The notes: a model not told the origin generated them from the sequence alone. 64,000 nt of DNA from Roseiarcus sp963772555 (GCA_963772555.1 CAVYXQ010000024.1:62001-126000); one strand, 5' to 3'. Counted from the stretch's first letter, positions 43,017 through 51,449 are shown. Made by a program: numbers and translations.

Positions 43017-44660
43017 TTAATAGTCCATGCCGCCCATGCCGCCCATGCCGCCGCCGCCCGGCATGGCGGGCGTCTCCTTCTTCGGCCGGTCGGTGACCAT
43101 CGCCTCGGTCATGATCAGGAGGCCGGCGACCGACGACGCGTCCTGGAGGGCGACGCGCACGACCTTCGCCGGGTCGACGATGCCGGCGTTCAGCATGTCG
43201 ACGTATTGCTCGGTCTGGGCGTCGAAGCCGTAGGTCTGCGACTTGTTTTCCAGGATCTTGCCGACGACGATCGAGCCTTCGCTGCCGGCGTTCTCGACGA
43301 TCTGGCGGATCGGCAATTCGAGCGCTTTCAGCACGAGATTGATCCCGGCCTGGATATCGGCGTTCTCGTCGTGGATCTTGCCGATCGCCGCCTTGGCGCG
43401 CAAAAGCGCGACGCCGCCGCCCGCCACGATGCCTTCTTCGACCGCCGCCTTGGTCGCGTGCATCGCGTCGTCGACGCGGTCCTTCTTCTCCTTGACCTCG
43501 ACTTCGGTCGAGCCGCCGACGCGGATGACCGCCACGCCGCCTGAGAGCTTCGCCAGCCGCTCCTGCAGCTTCTCCTTGTCGTAGTCCGAGGTCGTGTCCT
43601 CGATCTGCGCCTTGATCTGGGCGATCCGGCCTTCGATGTCGGATTTCTTGCCGGCGCCGTCGATGATGGTGGTGTTTTCCTTCTCGATCCTGACCCGCTT
43701 CGCCTTGCCCAGCATCTGCAGGGTGACGTTCTCGAGCTTGATGCCGAGATCCTCGGCGATCATCTGGCCGCCGGTGAGGATGGCGATGTCCTCGAGCATG
43801 GCCTTGCGGCGATCGCCGAAGCCCGGCGCCTTGACCGCCGCGACCTTGAGGCCGCCGCGCAGCTTGTTGACGACCAGCGTCGCCAGCGCCTCGCCCTCGA
43901 TGTCCTCGGCGATGATGACGAGCGGCTTGCCCGCCTGGACGACCGCCTCGAGGAGCGGCAGCAGCGGCTGCAGCGAGGAGAGCTTCTTCTCGTGAATGAG
44001 CAGATATGCGTCCTCGAGCTCGGCCACCATCTTCTCGGCGTTGGTGACGAAGTAGGGCGACACATAGCCACGGTCGAACTGCATGCCCTCGACGACGTCG
44101 AGCTCCGTCTCGGCGGTCTTCGCCTCTTCGACGGTGATCACGCCCTCGTTGCCGACCTTCTTCATCGCATCGGCGATCATCTTGCCGATCGCCTTGTCGC
44201 CATTCGCCGCGATCGTGCCGATCTGGGCGATCTCCTCGGACGACTGCACCTTTTTGGCGCGCCGTTCGATGTCCTTCACCACCGCCTCGACCGCCACGTC
44301 GATGCCGCGCTTCAGGTCCATCGGGTTCATGCCGGCGGCGACCAGCTTTAGCCCTTCCCGAATGATCGAGGCGGCAAGCACCGTCGCCGTCGTCGTGCCG
44401 TCGCCGGCAAGATCGTTGGTCTTCGAGGCGACCTCGCGCACCATTTGCGCGCCCATGTTCTCGAACTTGTCTTCGAGTTCGATCTCCTTGGCGACCGCGA
44501 CGCCATCCTTGGTGATGCGCGGGGCGCCATACGATTTGTCGAGAATGACGTTGCGGCCCTTCGGACCGAGGGTCACCTTGACCGCGTTGTTGAGAATATC
44601 GACGCCGCGCAGCATTCTTTCACGGGCATCGGTGGAGAACCGGACATCTTTTGCAGACAT
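43017..44660 (-). CDS. groEL: Chaperonin GroEL (60 kDa)
   Basis: 547 residues, full length. Conserved pieces: KVTLGPKGRNVILDKSYGAP (ATP site), AGDGTTTATVLA with the catalytic Asp near 87, EGMQFDRGYVSPYF in the hinge region, and the C-terminal GGMGGMDY tail. With GroES it folds proteins in an ATP-driven cage. It is the second gene of groESL, 137 bases after groES; expression is governed by the CIRCE site upstream of groES. Confidence 0.98.
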   Translation of the reverse strand: MSAKDVRFSTDARERMLRGVDILNNAVKVTLGPKGRNVILDKSYGAPRITKDGVAVAKEIELEDKFENMGAQMVREVASKTNDLAGDGTTTATVLAASIIREGLKLVAAGMNPMDLKRGIDVAVEAVVKDIERRAKKVQSSEEIAQIGTIAANGDKAIGKMIADAMKKVGNEGVITVEEAKTAETELDVVEGMQFDRGYVSPYFVTNAEKMVAELEDAYLLIHEKKLSSLQPLLPLLEAVVQAGKPLVIIAEDIEGEALATLVVNKLRGGLKVAAVKAPGFGDRRKAMLEDIAILTGGQMIAEDLGIKLENVTLQMLGKAKRVRIEKENTTIIDGAGKKSDIEGRIAQIKAQIEDTTSDYDKEKLQERLAKLSGGVAVIRVGGSTEVEVKEKKDRVDDAMHATKAAVEEGIVAGGGVALLRAKAAIGKIHDENADIQAGINLVLKALELPIRQIVENAGSEGSIVVGKILENKSQTYGFDAQTEQYVDMLNAGIVDPAKVVRVALQDASSVAGLLIMTEAMVTDRPKKETPAMPGGGGMGGMGGMDY

Positions 44661-44797
44661 GATTTCAATTCCTTCGTTGGGGTGGATTGGACGTCAGGCG
44701 GACGGCCTGAAGCGCTGTCTGTCGGCCGACGGCCTCGCCCCTCCACCACCGCGCGACAGCGCGGGGGAGGGGGCCAATAGTCAACGCGATGAGCGCG

Positions 44798-45139
44798 TCA
44801 GGCTGCTTTCTTCTTCGCCGCGCCGGCGCCTTCCTTCTTCGCCGCACCGGCGCCCTCGAGGACGCCCATGACGTCGGATTCCTTCATGATCAAGAGGTCC
44901 TCGCCGTCGATCTTGACTTCGTTGCCCGACCACTTGCCGAAGAGCACGCGGTCGCCGGCCTTCAGTTCCGACGGCACGAGCTTGCCTTTTTCGTCGCGGG
45001 CGCCGGGTCCGACGGCGATAACTTCGCCCTCCTGCGGCTTCTCCTTTGCGGTGTCTGGAATGATGATGCCGCCCTTCGTCTTTTCCTCGCCCTCGATACG
45101 GCGGATGACGACACGGTCGTGCAGCGGACGAAATTTCAT
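44798..45139 (-). CDS. groES: Co-chaperonin GroES (10 kDa) with C-terminal extension
   Basis: 113 residues, where most GroES proteins have 95-105. The core is normal: FRPLHDRVVIRRIEGEEKTKGGIIIPDTAKEKPQEGEVIAVGPG with the mobile loop, then GDRVLFGKWSGNEV. After VMGVLE the chain continues with a tandem repeat, GAGAAKKE-GAGAAKK-KAA, rich in Ala and Lys. This tail is unusual and its role is unknown. It caps GroEL. First gene of groESL. Confidence 0.97.
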   Translation of the reverse strand: MKFRPLHDRVVIRRIEGEEKTKGGIIIPDTAKEKPQEGEVIAVGPGARDEKGKLVPSELKAGDRVLFGKWSGNEVKIDGEDLLIMKESDVMGVLEGAGAAKKEGAGAAKKKAA

Positions 45140-45493
45140 GGGGGTCTCCTCTCAGGGCGCAGCGCCGGCTCATCATGGCGCGGCGAAGGTCTTCGCGCCG
45201 CTCAGATAGCTCCGATTGGCACTCGCCGCAAGGGAGTGCCAATCGGACTTACAACTTCTCTCCGTGCAGCGCCCTGACCGGCTGTTGGGGGGCCAGTTTG
45301 AGTTCGGCGTCATTGCACCATTTGCGCCTTCGCGTCCCGCATGTTGAGTGCGGGACGGAGTACGGTCATTGGTCGGTAAGCTCGGAGAAGGCCCCTCCGT
45401 AGCCTCCTCGGCTTGTGCGCCCAGGTCGAAGATGCTCTCAATGAGGGTGCTCTCAACAGAGACGCCGGAGCCGCTTTCGCTGGGATGCTTGCC
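45140..45493. other. Regulatory gap upstream of groES and the sulfotransferase-like gene
   Basis: 354 bases between divergent genes. It contains the CIRCE operator and a separate hairpin with arms GTCCCGCA and TGCGGGAC around TGTTGAG (45334-45356). Promoters for both directions must lie here, but no -35/-10 pair is clear enough to call. Confidence 0.55.
45214..45244 (-). promoter_or_regulatory. CIRCE operator (HrcA binding site) of groESL
   Basis: TTGGCACTC-N9-GAGTGCCAA, against the consensus TTAGCACTC-N9-GAGTGCTAA: one symmetric substitution per arm. The arms extend to 11 bases (GATTGGCACTC and GAGTGCCAATC). It lies about 75-105 bases before the groES start. Binding of the repressor HrcA here blocks groESL until heat shock; hrcA itself is not in this window. 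Confidence 0.93.
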
Positions 45494-46234
45494 ATGACGT
45501 TGAGGGTGATCGGCGCCGGACTGGGCCGGACGGGAACGCATTCGACCCAGCTCGCGCTCAATCAGCTCGGCTTCCCCTGCTATCACATGGTGGAGGTGAT
45601 CCGGAACAAGGACAACAAGGCGCATCTCGATTTCTGGCGCAACGTCGCCAATTCGCCCCCGGGCGCTGAGCAGGATTGGAATCAGGTGTTCGCGAAATAC
45701 ACAGCGACCGTCGACTTTCCCGGCTGCAGCGTCTGGCGCGAACTGATGGCCGCCTATCCGGAGGCGAAAGTGCTGCTGACGCTGCACCCGAAGGGTCCGG
45801 ACGCCTGGTTCGAAAGCGTGATCGGGACGATCTACTTTTCCGAGAGCATGTGGCAGTTCAAGGTGCTCGAGCTCCTGACGCCCTTCGGGCGAAAATTCGG
45901 CGATATGATCGATAAACTGGCCTGGCAGCGGACCCTGAAGGGGACGATGCCTGACAAGGCGAAGGCGATCGCAGTCTACAACGCCTGGACCGAAGAGGTG
46001 AGGGCAGCGGTTCCGGCCGACCGGCTGCTCGTCTTCAAGGTGAGCGAGGGCTGGGGGCCGCTCTGCGCTTTCCTCGGCGTCGACAAGCCGGACACAAAAT
46101 TCCCGAACGTCAATGATCGAGCCGAGTTCAAGGCAAACATCGCGGGCATGGCGAAGGGCGCTTATGTCATCCTGGCCGGCATCGCCGCCGCCGCTGGGAT
46201 TGTGATTGGCGGCGCATATTGGCTGCTGCGGTAG
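45494..46234 (+). CDS. Sulfotransferase-family protein with C-terminal membrane anchor
   Basis: 246 residues. The N-terminal GAGLGRTGTHSTQLALNQLG is the phosphate-binding loop that contacts the 5'-phosphosulfate of PAPS, and VLLTLHPKGPDAWFESV fits the 3'-phosphate-binding region (usually with an Arg). Such proteins (sulfotransferase_4 type) are common in bacteria without proven substrates. The last 25 residues form one hydrophobic helix (AYVILAGIAAAAGIVIGGAYWLL), which would tether it to the membrane. Start options at 45413, 45485 and 45494 exist; the last begins MTLRVIGAGLG. Confidence 0.8.
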   Translation: MTLRVIGAGLGRTGTHSTQLALNQLGFPCYHMVEVIRNKDNKAHLDFWRNVANSPPGAEQDWNQVFAKYTATVDFPGCSVWRELMAAYPEAKVLLTLHPKGPDAWFESVIGTIYFSESMWQFKVLELLTPFGRKFGDMIDKLAWQRTLKGTMPDKAKAIAVYNAWTEEVRAAVPADRLLVFKVSEGWGPLCAFLGVDKPDTKFPNVNDRAEFKANIAGMAKGAYVILAGIAAAAGIVIGGAYWLLR

Positions 46235-46295
46235 GGCGCTTGCGGTACCCCGGTCCGGACGACCGGTTTGACGACCCTGAGCGGGAGCTCGTAGA

Positions 46296-46316
46296 GTGAA
46301 TGAATGGCTCATTCAC
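46296..46316. promoter_or_regulatory. Perfect inverted repeat, predicted TetR operator
   Basis: GTGAATGA-N5-TCATTCAC, eight-base arms, laid over the annotated start of the acyltransferase gene. TGAATGA/TCATTCA half-sites are typical of TetR-family operators, and a tetR gene is the second gene of this operon. Autoregulation is the natural reading. If so, translation of the acyltransferase may begin further downstream than 46300. Confidence 0.55.
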
Positions 46317-47574
46317 AAATGAGCGGCGCACAGTAGTGGAAATCACGCAGAACGCTCCGACGAGGGCCGACCAGGCGACCGGGAAGGGTTCCTTGGATGA
46401 GACCCGTCGCGTCGCAACAGGGCCGCGCGAGCGGCGAACCAAGCCGCGCTTGCTGTTCATCGACAATGTGCGGTGGGTGATCATCCTGCTGGTGCTGAGC
46501 ATGCACGCCGCAGATACCTACAGCCCCCTCGGCAATTGGTACTACCGGGAACATCCCCCCCTTGGACCGATCGGCACGCTCTTCTTCGTTACGTACCAGG
46601 GCGTGCTGCAAGGTTTCTTCATGGCGCTGCTTTTCTTCATCGCCGGATGCTTCGCCGCCAGGTCGTATGAAACGAAAGGGGCTCGCACTTTCATGGCGGG
46701 CCGACTCTTGAGGCTCGGCGCGCCGACACTGTTGTTTGTCGTGGCGCTGGGTCCCATCAACGAATACTACGTGGCGCACTCCTGGCACACGAAGCAATCG
46801 TTTGCCCACGAGATGGCCCTCTACTTCCTTCGCGGCCGCTTCCTTTCAGGAACCGGGCCGATGTGGTTCTGCGCGGCGCTCCTTTTGTTTTCGGGGGTCT
46901 ACGCGCTCTACGAAGCGAGTGGCCTTTCCGCTGCCCTGCGACGGTCTTGCAGGCCCCAAGTGGCGCCGTCGGGCGTCATGCTGACGATTGCGGTCATGGC
47001 CCTCTCAACCTTTCTGGTCCGGATCGTCGAGCCGGTGAGCCGATCGGTGTTCAACATGCAGCTCGGCGAGTTTCCGTCCTATGTGATCATGTTTGGCCTT
47101 GGCGTTGTGGCCGGAAGGGCGGCTTGGATCGAAAAGGTCGGCGACCGCTTCGCGTGGACCGCTGCAGGTCTCTGCGTCGGCGCGGCAATGCTGATGTGGC
47201 TGCCGTTTCTCATTCTCGGCGGGGCGCTCGAGGGAAAATCCGCGGCCTTCGCCGGCGGCCTTCACTGGCAGAGCGCAGGGGTGAGCCTGTGGGAGGCGCT
47301 GATCTGCGTCGGAATGAGTTTTGGCGTGCTGGCGGGCTTCCGCGCCTGGCTCTCGGGGCAGGGCGGAATTTCGAAGTTCATGTCCGACAACGCGTTCGCC
47401 GTGTACGTGATCCACCCTCCGATCCTCGTTGGATTGGCGCTTCTATTGGCCGGCGTCGCGATTCCGCCCGTGCCCAAATTCGCTCTGCTTTGGGCGCTCA
47501 GCGCCGTGGCTTGCTTCGGCCTCGCCGCGCCGGCGGTTCGGCGGGTTCCGATCCTTGGGCGCATTTTGCAATGA
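46300..47574 (+). CDS. Acyltransferase 3 family membrane protein
   Basis: 424 residues with about ten membrane segments. The start of the domain, RLLFIDNVRWVIILLVLSMHAADTYSPLGNWYY (from about residue 50), is typical of the acyltransferase 3/OpgC-type family, which O-acylates sugars, peptidoglycan or lipids at the membrane. The first 45 residues are not conserved-looking, so the true start may be later than 46300. Its stop overlaps the tetR start (ATGA). A TetR-type operator lies at the 5' end. Confidence 0.82.
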   Translation: MNGSFTNERRTVVEITQNAPTRADQATGKGSLDETRRVATGPRERRTKPRLLFIDNVRWVIILLVLSMHAADTYSPLGNWYYREHPPLGPIGTLFFVTYQGVLQGFFMALLFFIAGCFAARSYETKGARTFMAGRLLRLGAPTLLFVVALGPINEYYVAHSWHTKQSFAHEMALYFLRGRFLSGTGPMWFCAALLLFSGVYALYEASGLSAALRRSCRPQVAPSGVMLTIAVMALSTFLVRIVEPVSRSVFNMQLGEFPSYVIMFGLGVVAGRAAWIEKVGDRFAWTAAGLCVGAAMLMWLPFLILGGALEGKSAAFAGGLHWQSAGVSLWEALICVGMSFGVLAGFRAWLSGQGGISKFMSDNAFAVYVIHPPILVGLALLLAGVAIPPVPKFALLWALSAVACFGLAAPAVRRVPILGRILQ

Positions 47575-48275
47575 CGCCCGCGGCGGTCGCGACCATCCGC
47601 CGGCGCAAGACCGTAGGCGGCACGCGCGACGTCGCGCGTGCGGCGCTTGCGTGTTTCACCGAAGGCGGTTTTCGCCTCACGCAAATCGCCCATGTCAGTG
47701 AACGGATGGGCGTCTCGGTCGGCTCCATCTATCGCTTTGTCGAGAGCAAGGAGGCGCTCTTCCACATCGCGGCGTTGGAAGCAATTGACCGGCTGCCTGA
47801 CGCGCTGCCGATCCCGGTGAAGGTTGCCGGTCCGCAGGACACGGTCGCCGCGATTGGGAATTTGATCTCCCGAGAGCGACTCTGGCCGGTTTTGAAAGCC
47901 GCCATACGGAGCGGCGCTTCGGGCGACGCGAAAGCGGAAGCTCGCGAAGTGGCGGCCGAATTGTACGACGCGATTTCGGCAAGGGCGCGCTTGATCTCGC
48001 TGCTCGATCGCTGCGCCGGGGACATACCCGAGCTGGCTGAACTTTTCGATCGAAAGATCCGTCATCGCCTCATGACCGATCTCGTCGCCTGGGCGAAGGG
48101 TCGCAGGTCGACGCCAAGCGAGAGGCAAGCCGATGTCGAGGCGCTCACGCGCGGCGCCATGGAAGCGATCGCCTGGCTCGCCAAGACGCGCCTGCACGAC
48201 CGCACCGCCTCAGCGATCAGGGAGGATCAGGCGCGGGAGGCCGCCATCAGGATCTTCGCCAACGCCTTTGACTGA
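47571..48275 (+). CDS. TetR-family transcriptional regulator
   Basis: 234 residues. The HTH region is ARAALACFTEGGFRLTQIAHVSERMGVSVGSIYRFVESKEALF (about 22-65), the TetR hallmark. The ligand-binding half (about 80-230) is variable. It overlaps the acyltransferase stop by four bases, so regulator and target are made from one transcript. The palindrome at 46296-46316 is its likely binding site. Confidence 0.88.
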   Translation: MTPAAVATIRRRKTVGGTRDVARAALACFTEGGFRLTQIAHVSERMGVSVGSIYRFVESKEALFHIAALEAIDRLPDALPIPVKVAGPQDTVAAIGNLISRERLWPVLKAAIRSGASGDAKAEAREVAAELYDAISARARLISLLDRCAGDIPELAELFDRKIRHRLMTDLVAWAKGRRSTPSERQADVEALTRGAMEAIAWLAKTRLHDRTASAIREDQAREAAIRIFANAFD

Positions 48276-48383
48276 CGCCGCCGGCGCCAAACGGCGCCTC
48301 AAGGACGCATCGATCGCTGTCTCTGGAACCCGAGACCGTTGTCACGCGTTGGCTTAAGCTGGTAATCGAGGGGACCTGCCACA

Positions 48384-48602
48384 GTGCGCAACGTCGTCGC
48401 CGTCATCGCGATCGTCTATCTCGTCGGCGTGGGGGTCGTGCTGGCGCCCACCGTCCAAGCCAAGTGGAACACCGCCCCGGCATCGGATCTCGCCGCCAGC
48501 CTCAGTCAGGAATTGCCCGTCGCGCTCGCGTGGCCGGCCGCGCTTTTCCGCGGCATGGCCGGCCCCGGCGAGCCGCCGGCGCGCGCGCCGGCCTCTTCCT
48601 GA
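48384..48602 (+). CDS. Small single-helix membrane protein, unknown
   Basis: 72 residues from a GTG. An N-terminal hydrophobic helix (VVAVIAIVYLVGVGVVLAP, about 3-22) is followed by a soluble tail ending in a Pro/Ala-rich stretch. It could be a signal anchor. No family recognised. A GGGGACC stretch lies about 10 bases upstream. Confidence 0.5.
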   Translation: MRNVVAVIAIVYLVGVGVVLAPTVQAKWNTAPASDLAASLSQELPVALAWPAALFRGMAGPGEPPARAPASS

Positions 48603-48664
48603 CAGCCCCGGCTGGATCGCCCGCGGCAAGCTCGAGCACGGCAAGAATCGGGCGCCGCCTTCCC

Positions 48665-49273
48665 TCAATAGCCGACCGTGAATCGTTCCCGGATGTGGCG
48701 CGGCTTTTCCAGTTCGTCGACGGCGGCGACCGCATAGTCCTCGTAGGATACGCTGCTGCCGCTCGCGCTGGTCAGAAGCTGATCTTTGCCGAGGCGGAAT
48801 TTGCCGGTCCGTTCGCCCGGCACGAACATGGCGGAGGGCGACAGGAAGGTCCAGTCGAGATCCTTTTCCTGGCGCAGGCGTTCGAGGAACTCGCCGCCTT
48901 TGGCGGCTTCGGGCTTGTAGGCAGCCGCAATCTGAGGCGTGTCGATCAGCTTGACGCCGGGCGCGACCTCGAGGCTGCCGGCGCCGCCGACGACGAAGTA
49001 GCGCTTCACCCCGGAATCTCGGACCGCTTCGATAAGGAGCCCAGGGTCGCTCGCAGTGAACCGCACGGAACTGATCACCGCGTCGTGACCCTTGAGCAAT
49101 TCGGCGAGCCCGGTCCTGTCGAAGACATCGCCGCGCCGCGCGACGACATTCGGCCCGGAGGCGATCTTTTCCGGATGCCGCCCGATCGCGGTCACCTGAT
49201 GTCCGCGACGGACAAGCTCGGCCAAAAGACGCGATCCGGCCTGGCCGGAGGCGCCGACGAGCGCGACTTTCAT
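48665..49273 (-). CDS. NAD(P)-binding protein, atypical SDR/NmrA type
   Basis: 202 residues. The Rossmann motif GASGQAGSRLL (7-17) follows the first beta strand, GDVFD and HDAVISSV mark the usual second and fourth strands, and YFVVGGAGSLEV and FLSPSAMF fit the YwnB/NmrA-like group. These act as oxidoreductases or redox sensors. The active-site Tyr-x3-Lys of classical SDRs is not seen. The Met two codons in (MKVALVG) was used as start. Confidence 0.8.
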   Translation of the reverse strand: MKVALVGASGQAGSRLLAELVRRGHQVTAIGRHPEKIASGPNVVARRGDVFDRTGLAELLKGHDAVISSVRFTASDPGLLIEAVRDSGVKRYFVVGGAGSLEVAPGVKLIDTPQIAAAYKPEAAKGGEFLERLRQEKDLDWTFLSPSAMFVPGERTGKFRLGKDQLLTSASGSSVSYEDYAVAAVDELEKPRHIRERFTVGY

Positions 49274-49467
49274 GACCATCTCCTCGCGAGCGCCGCGACA
49301 GCCGATCGATATAGACGAAAATCATCGGACCGGTCTATGGGACGCGCCCGGCCGCGTCGAGAGCCGGACCGTGGAACGGATGGTCTTCAGGTTCCATAAT
49401 ATACATTATGCGAATCAGGCTTGCCGGGGCGCCGTTCTCGCGGCCCTCCTGGAAGCTTCCAGCGCGT

Positions 49468-49857
49468 TCAATCGGTCAGGTTGAGCGTTTTTTGCGCGCA
49501 CACGTCGAAGTCGGACGCATCCATAGATTGACCGTCGGCGAAGGTCCCGTGCAGGTCCACGCGACAATTGTAGCCCTGCGGCACTTTAGCCAGCGCCTGC
49601 TTGCCGGCTTTCAACGCGCCAAGCACTTTCTTCCAGTTCGGCGAGCCGCTCTCGGCCGCCTGCAACTGGACGAGATCGGCCTTGCGCGAGTTCGTCACCG
49701 TCACCGTCACCGTGGGCGCGTCCACCGGCGTCTTCGGCTTGGGCTTGGCGGGCGCGGCTGCGGCCGACGCCGGCTTCGCGTTCTGCGCGAGCGCCGGCGC
49801 CGCGATAAGACCGCACAGCGCCTCCGCGAGCGCCACGGCCAAGATCCATCTCCTCAT
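49468..49857 (-). CDS. Exported protein of unknown function
   Basis: 129 residues. A clear signal peptide (MRRWILAVALAEALCGLIAAPALAQ with cleavage after ALA) is followed by an Ala/Lys/Pro-rich linker (about 26-46) and a compact domain with two cysteines (YNCRVDL and FDVCAQ) that could form a disulfide. The TVTVTVTNSRKADLVQLQ stretch suggests a beta-sandwich. No named family recognised. The Met nine codons into the frame gives the best signal peptide. Confidence 0.6.
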   Translation of the reverse strand: MRRWILAVALAEALCGLIAAPALAQNAKPASAAAAPAKPKPKTPVDAPTVTVTVTNSRKADLVQLQAAESGSPNWKKVLGALKAGKQALAKVPQGYNCRVDLHGTFADGQSMDASDFDVCAQKTLNLTD

Positions 49858-50036
49858 GAGTGTCCTCCTGGCGCGGGCCAATGAGCTTGCGTCAGGCCTG
49901 CACAGTCTTGCACATGATGCAGGACGCCATCGGAGGCAAGGCCTTGCCGGTTTGGATTACCCGAGGGCGCCACAGTCGCCATATGGCCACCGCGCGGCGG
50001 CGTTTGGCGCGAGCGCGCGCCGAGGCGCCATCCGCC

Positions 50037-50210
50037 TCAGGCGGGATTTATCAAAAAGCGTTGTGAGAGAACGTACAAGATGGAAATCACAAGCATTATG
50101 AGGAGCCCGACGGCCACGGCCGAACCGCTGCTTTTGAAATTAGCTCTGCAGCTCCGGCAAGTGGTGGCGTTGTCGGCCATCATTCGGCCGCATACCCGGC
50201 ATGCAATCAT
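50037..50210 (-). CDS. Zinc-ribbon plus transmembrane microprotein
   Basis: 57 residues. The first 21 contain two CxxC pairs (Cys4-x2-Cys7 and Cys18-x2-Cys21), spaced as in a zinc ribbon. A Ser/Gly-rich hinge leads to one hydrophobic helix (AVAVGLLIMLVISILYVLS, about 31-49) and a short basic tail. Such a pattern is very unlikely in a chance frame. It is similar in plan to other bacterial zinc-ribbon membrane proteins, but the function is unknown. A GGGATGAG stretch lies upstream of the ATG. Confidence 0.6.
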   Translation of the reverse strand: MIACRVCGRMMADNATTCRSCRANFKSSGSAVAVGLLIMLVISILYVLSQRFLINPA

Positions 50211-50454
50211 TCAACTCATCCCGCCTCGCCTTTCCTTGCCCACGGCGCCATTCGCCGCTTAAAGGCCTCGACGCCGGTTAACGCGGAGCCGGCACAATGT
50301 TTCCGAATTCGGATTTGTTTTTCGAGCGGCGATCGGCCGATGGTTGGCGAGCGCCGCATCCAATCTGTACTCGGTCGGTCATACAAAATCTTTTGACAAC
50401 TGTGAACATTCGTGCAACCCTACGTAAGGATGCAGTGCTGTGCATTAGGTGACG

Positions 50455-51096
50455 ATGCTCATGGGCACGAAATTCTGGCTGGGGGCTGCCACGCTTTGGG
50501 GGGCTTTGACGGCGTCGTCTGCGCAAGCCAACGACATTGTGTATTCAATCGACCAAACGAGCACGACCCCAGAAGTTGGGGGTGAACTCTTCTCGCCGCT
50601 GTCCGACACTGTCAGCGGGACGATCACGACGGACGGGACGCTCGGCGTCCTCCAGTCGAGCGACATTGTGAGTTACAACCTCCAACTGAACGACAATCTT
50701 CGACCCGCCGACGACGTCGATTTGACGCCGGCAAATTCCGGCATCGTGGAAGATATCGGCGGCGGTCTGAGTGCGAGCGCCACGGGTCTATCCTTTGACT
50801 TCAGCGACTCAGGAGCTGTATTCGCCATACAGGGAACGACCTACGGCTTCTATTCCGGCTTTGAGTATTTGTGCTTCCAGGCGACGACCGGCCCCTGCGT
50901 CGCTGGCGAAACCATCGTGCCCTACTATTACTCAGTGGATGGAGTGGCAGCGACCGGTCTGTCCGGCGCCGTGGCGTTGAACGGCGTTCCCGAGCCCGCA
51001 ACGTGGGCGATGATGGCGCTCGGCTTCTTCGGCCTTGGCTTCGTCGGCTATCGCGTGCGTCGGGCGGCGGACTTCCTCGCGTCGTACACGACGTAA
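50455..51096 (+). CDS. PEPxxWA-CTERM anchored exported protein
   Basis: About 213 residues. An N-terminal signal peptide (to AQAN) is followed by a beta-rich, Thr/Ser/Asp-rich body and the C-terminal sorting signal: VPEPATWAMM, a hydrophobic helix (ALGFFGLGFVGY) and a basic end (RVRR). Proteins of this class are processed by an exosortase and displayed on or released from the surface, often with exopolysaccharide. Neither the exosortase nor polysaccharide genes are in the window. Start options are GTG 50449 and ATGs at 50455 and 50461. Confidence 0.85.
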   Translation: MLMGTKFWLGAATLWGALTASSAQANDIVYSIDQTSTTPEVGGELFSPLSDTVSGTITTDGTLGVLQSSDIVSYNLQLNDNLRPADDVDLTPANSGIVEDIGGGLSASATGLSFDFSDSGAVFAIQGTTYGFYSGFEYLCFQATTGPCVAGETIVPYYYSVDGVAATGLSGAVALNGVPEPATWAMMALGFFGLGFVGYRVRRAADFLASYTT

Positions 51097-51206
51097 CCGA
51101 TGGACGCATAGGCCACTTCCGGGTGGCGTTGGATCAAGAGCAAGTCGCAGTGGAAAGGCTATGGGACGGCCCCCGCGCCGATCGCTGGCGCGGTTGGCGC
51201 GGGATC

Positions 51207-51338
51207 ATGGCCGCGCATTGCGAGCACCCCGGCTGCAATTATCGCCGTTACCCGATCAGCCGTTTTTGCCTCTATCACTCTGCGGGACATAGCTCGCTGG
51301 CGGCGCAGTTGCGCCGATTGGAAAGGCTCGCCCAATGA
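51207..51338 (+). CDS. Small Cys/His-rich protein
   Basis: 43 residues with Cys5-x4-Cys10-x10-Cys21-x2-His24, a possible zinc site. The frame is open upstream, so the start could be earlier. The stop overlaps the next ATG (ATGA), a sign that both were once translated together. No family name is known to me. Confidence 0.45.
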   Translation: MAAHCEHPGCNYRRYPISRFCLYHSAGHSSLAAQLRRLERLAQ

Positions 51339-51421
51339 CCCCGGAAGAGTTCAGACAAGCCCGCGCCGCGCTCGGCCTCACAGGTGTCGAGTTTGGCCGC
51401 GTTTTCGACGGTCTTGAATGA
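51335..51421 (+). pseudogene. Truncated helix-turn-helix (XRE-like) gene remnant
   Basis: 28 codons encode MTPEEFRQARAALGLTGVEF, the usual first helices of a small XRE-type HTH protein, then the frame stops after eight more residues, before the recognition helix. It starts inside the end of the preceding small gene. It ends 28 bases before hicA. A remnant of an older regulator is the simplest reading. Confidence 0.5.
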
Positions 51422-51441
51422 TGCGCATTAGTGTGTATCTT
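51414..51441 (+). promoter_or_regulatory. Promoter of hicA-hicB
   Basis: TTGAAT (51414-51419), 16-base spacer, TATCTT (51436-51441). Transcription would begin at about 51448-51450, at the hicA GTG itself, giving a leaderless message. Two ATTAG direct repeats (51427 and 51442) and GCACGTGC at the start codon are possible repressor contacts. Confidence 0.5.
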
Positions 51442-51449
51442 ATTAGCAC

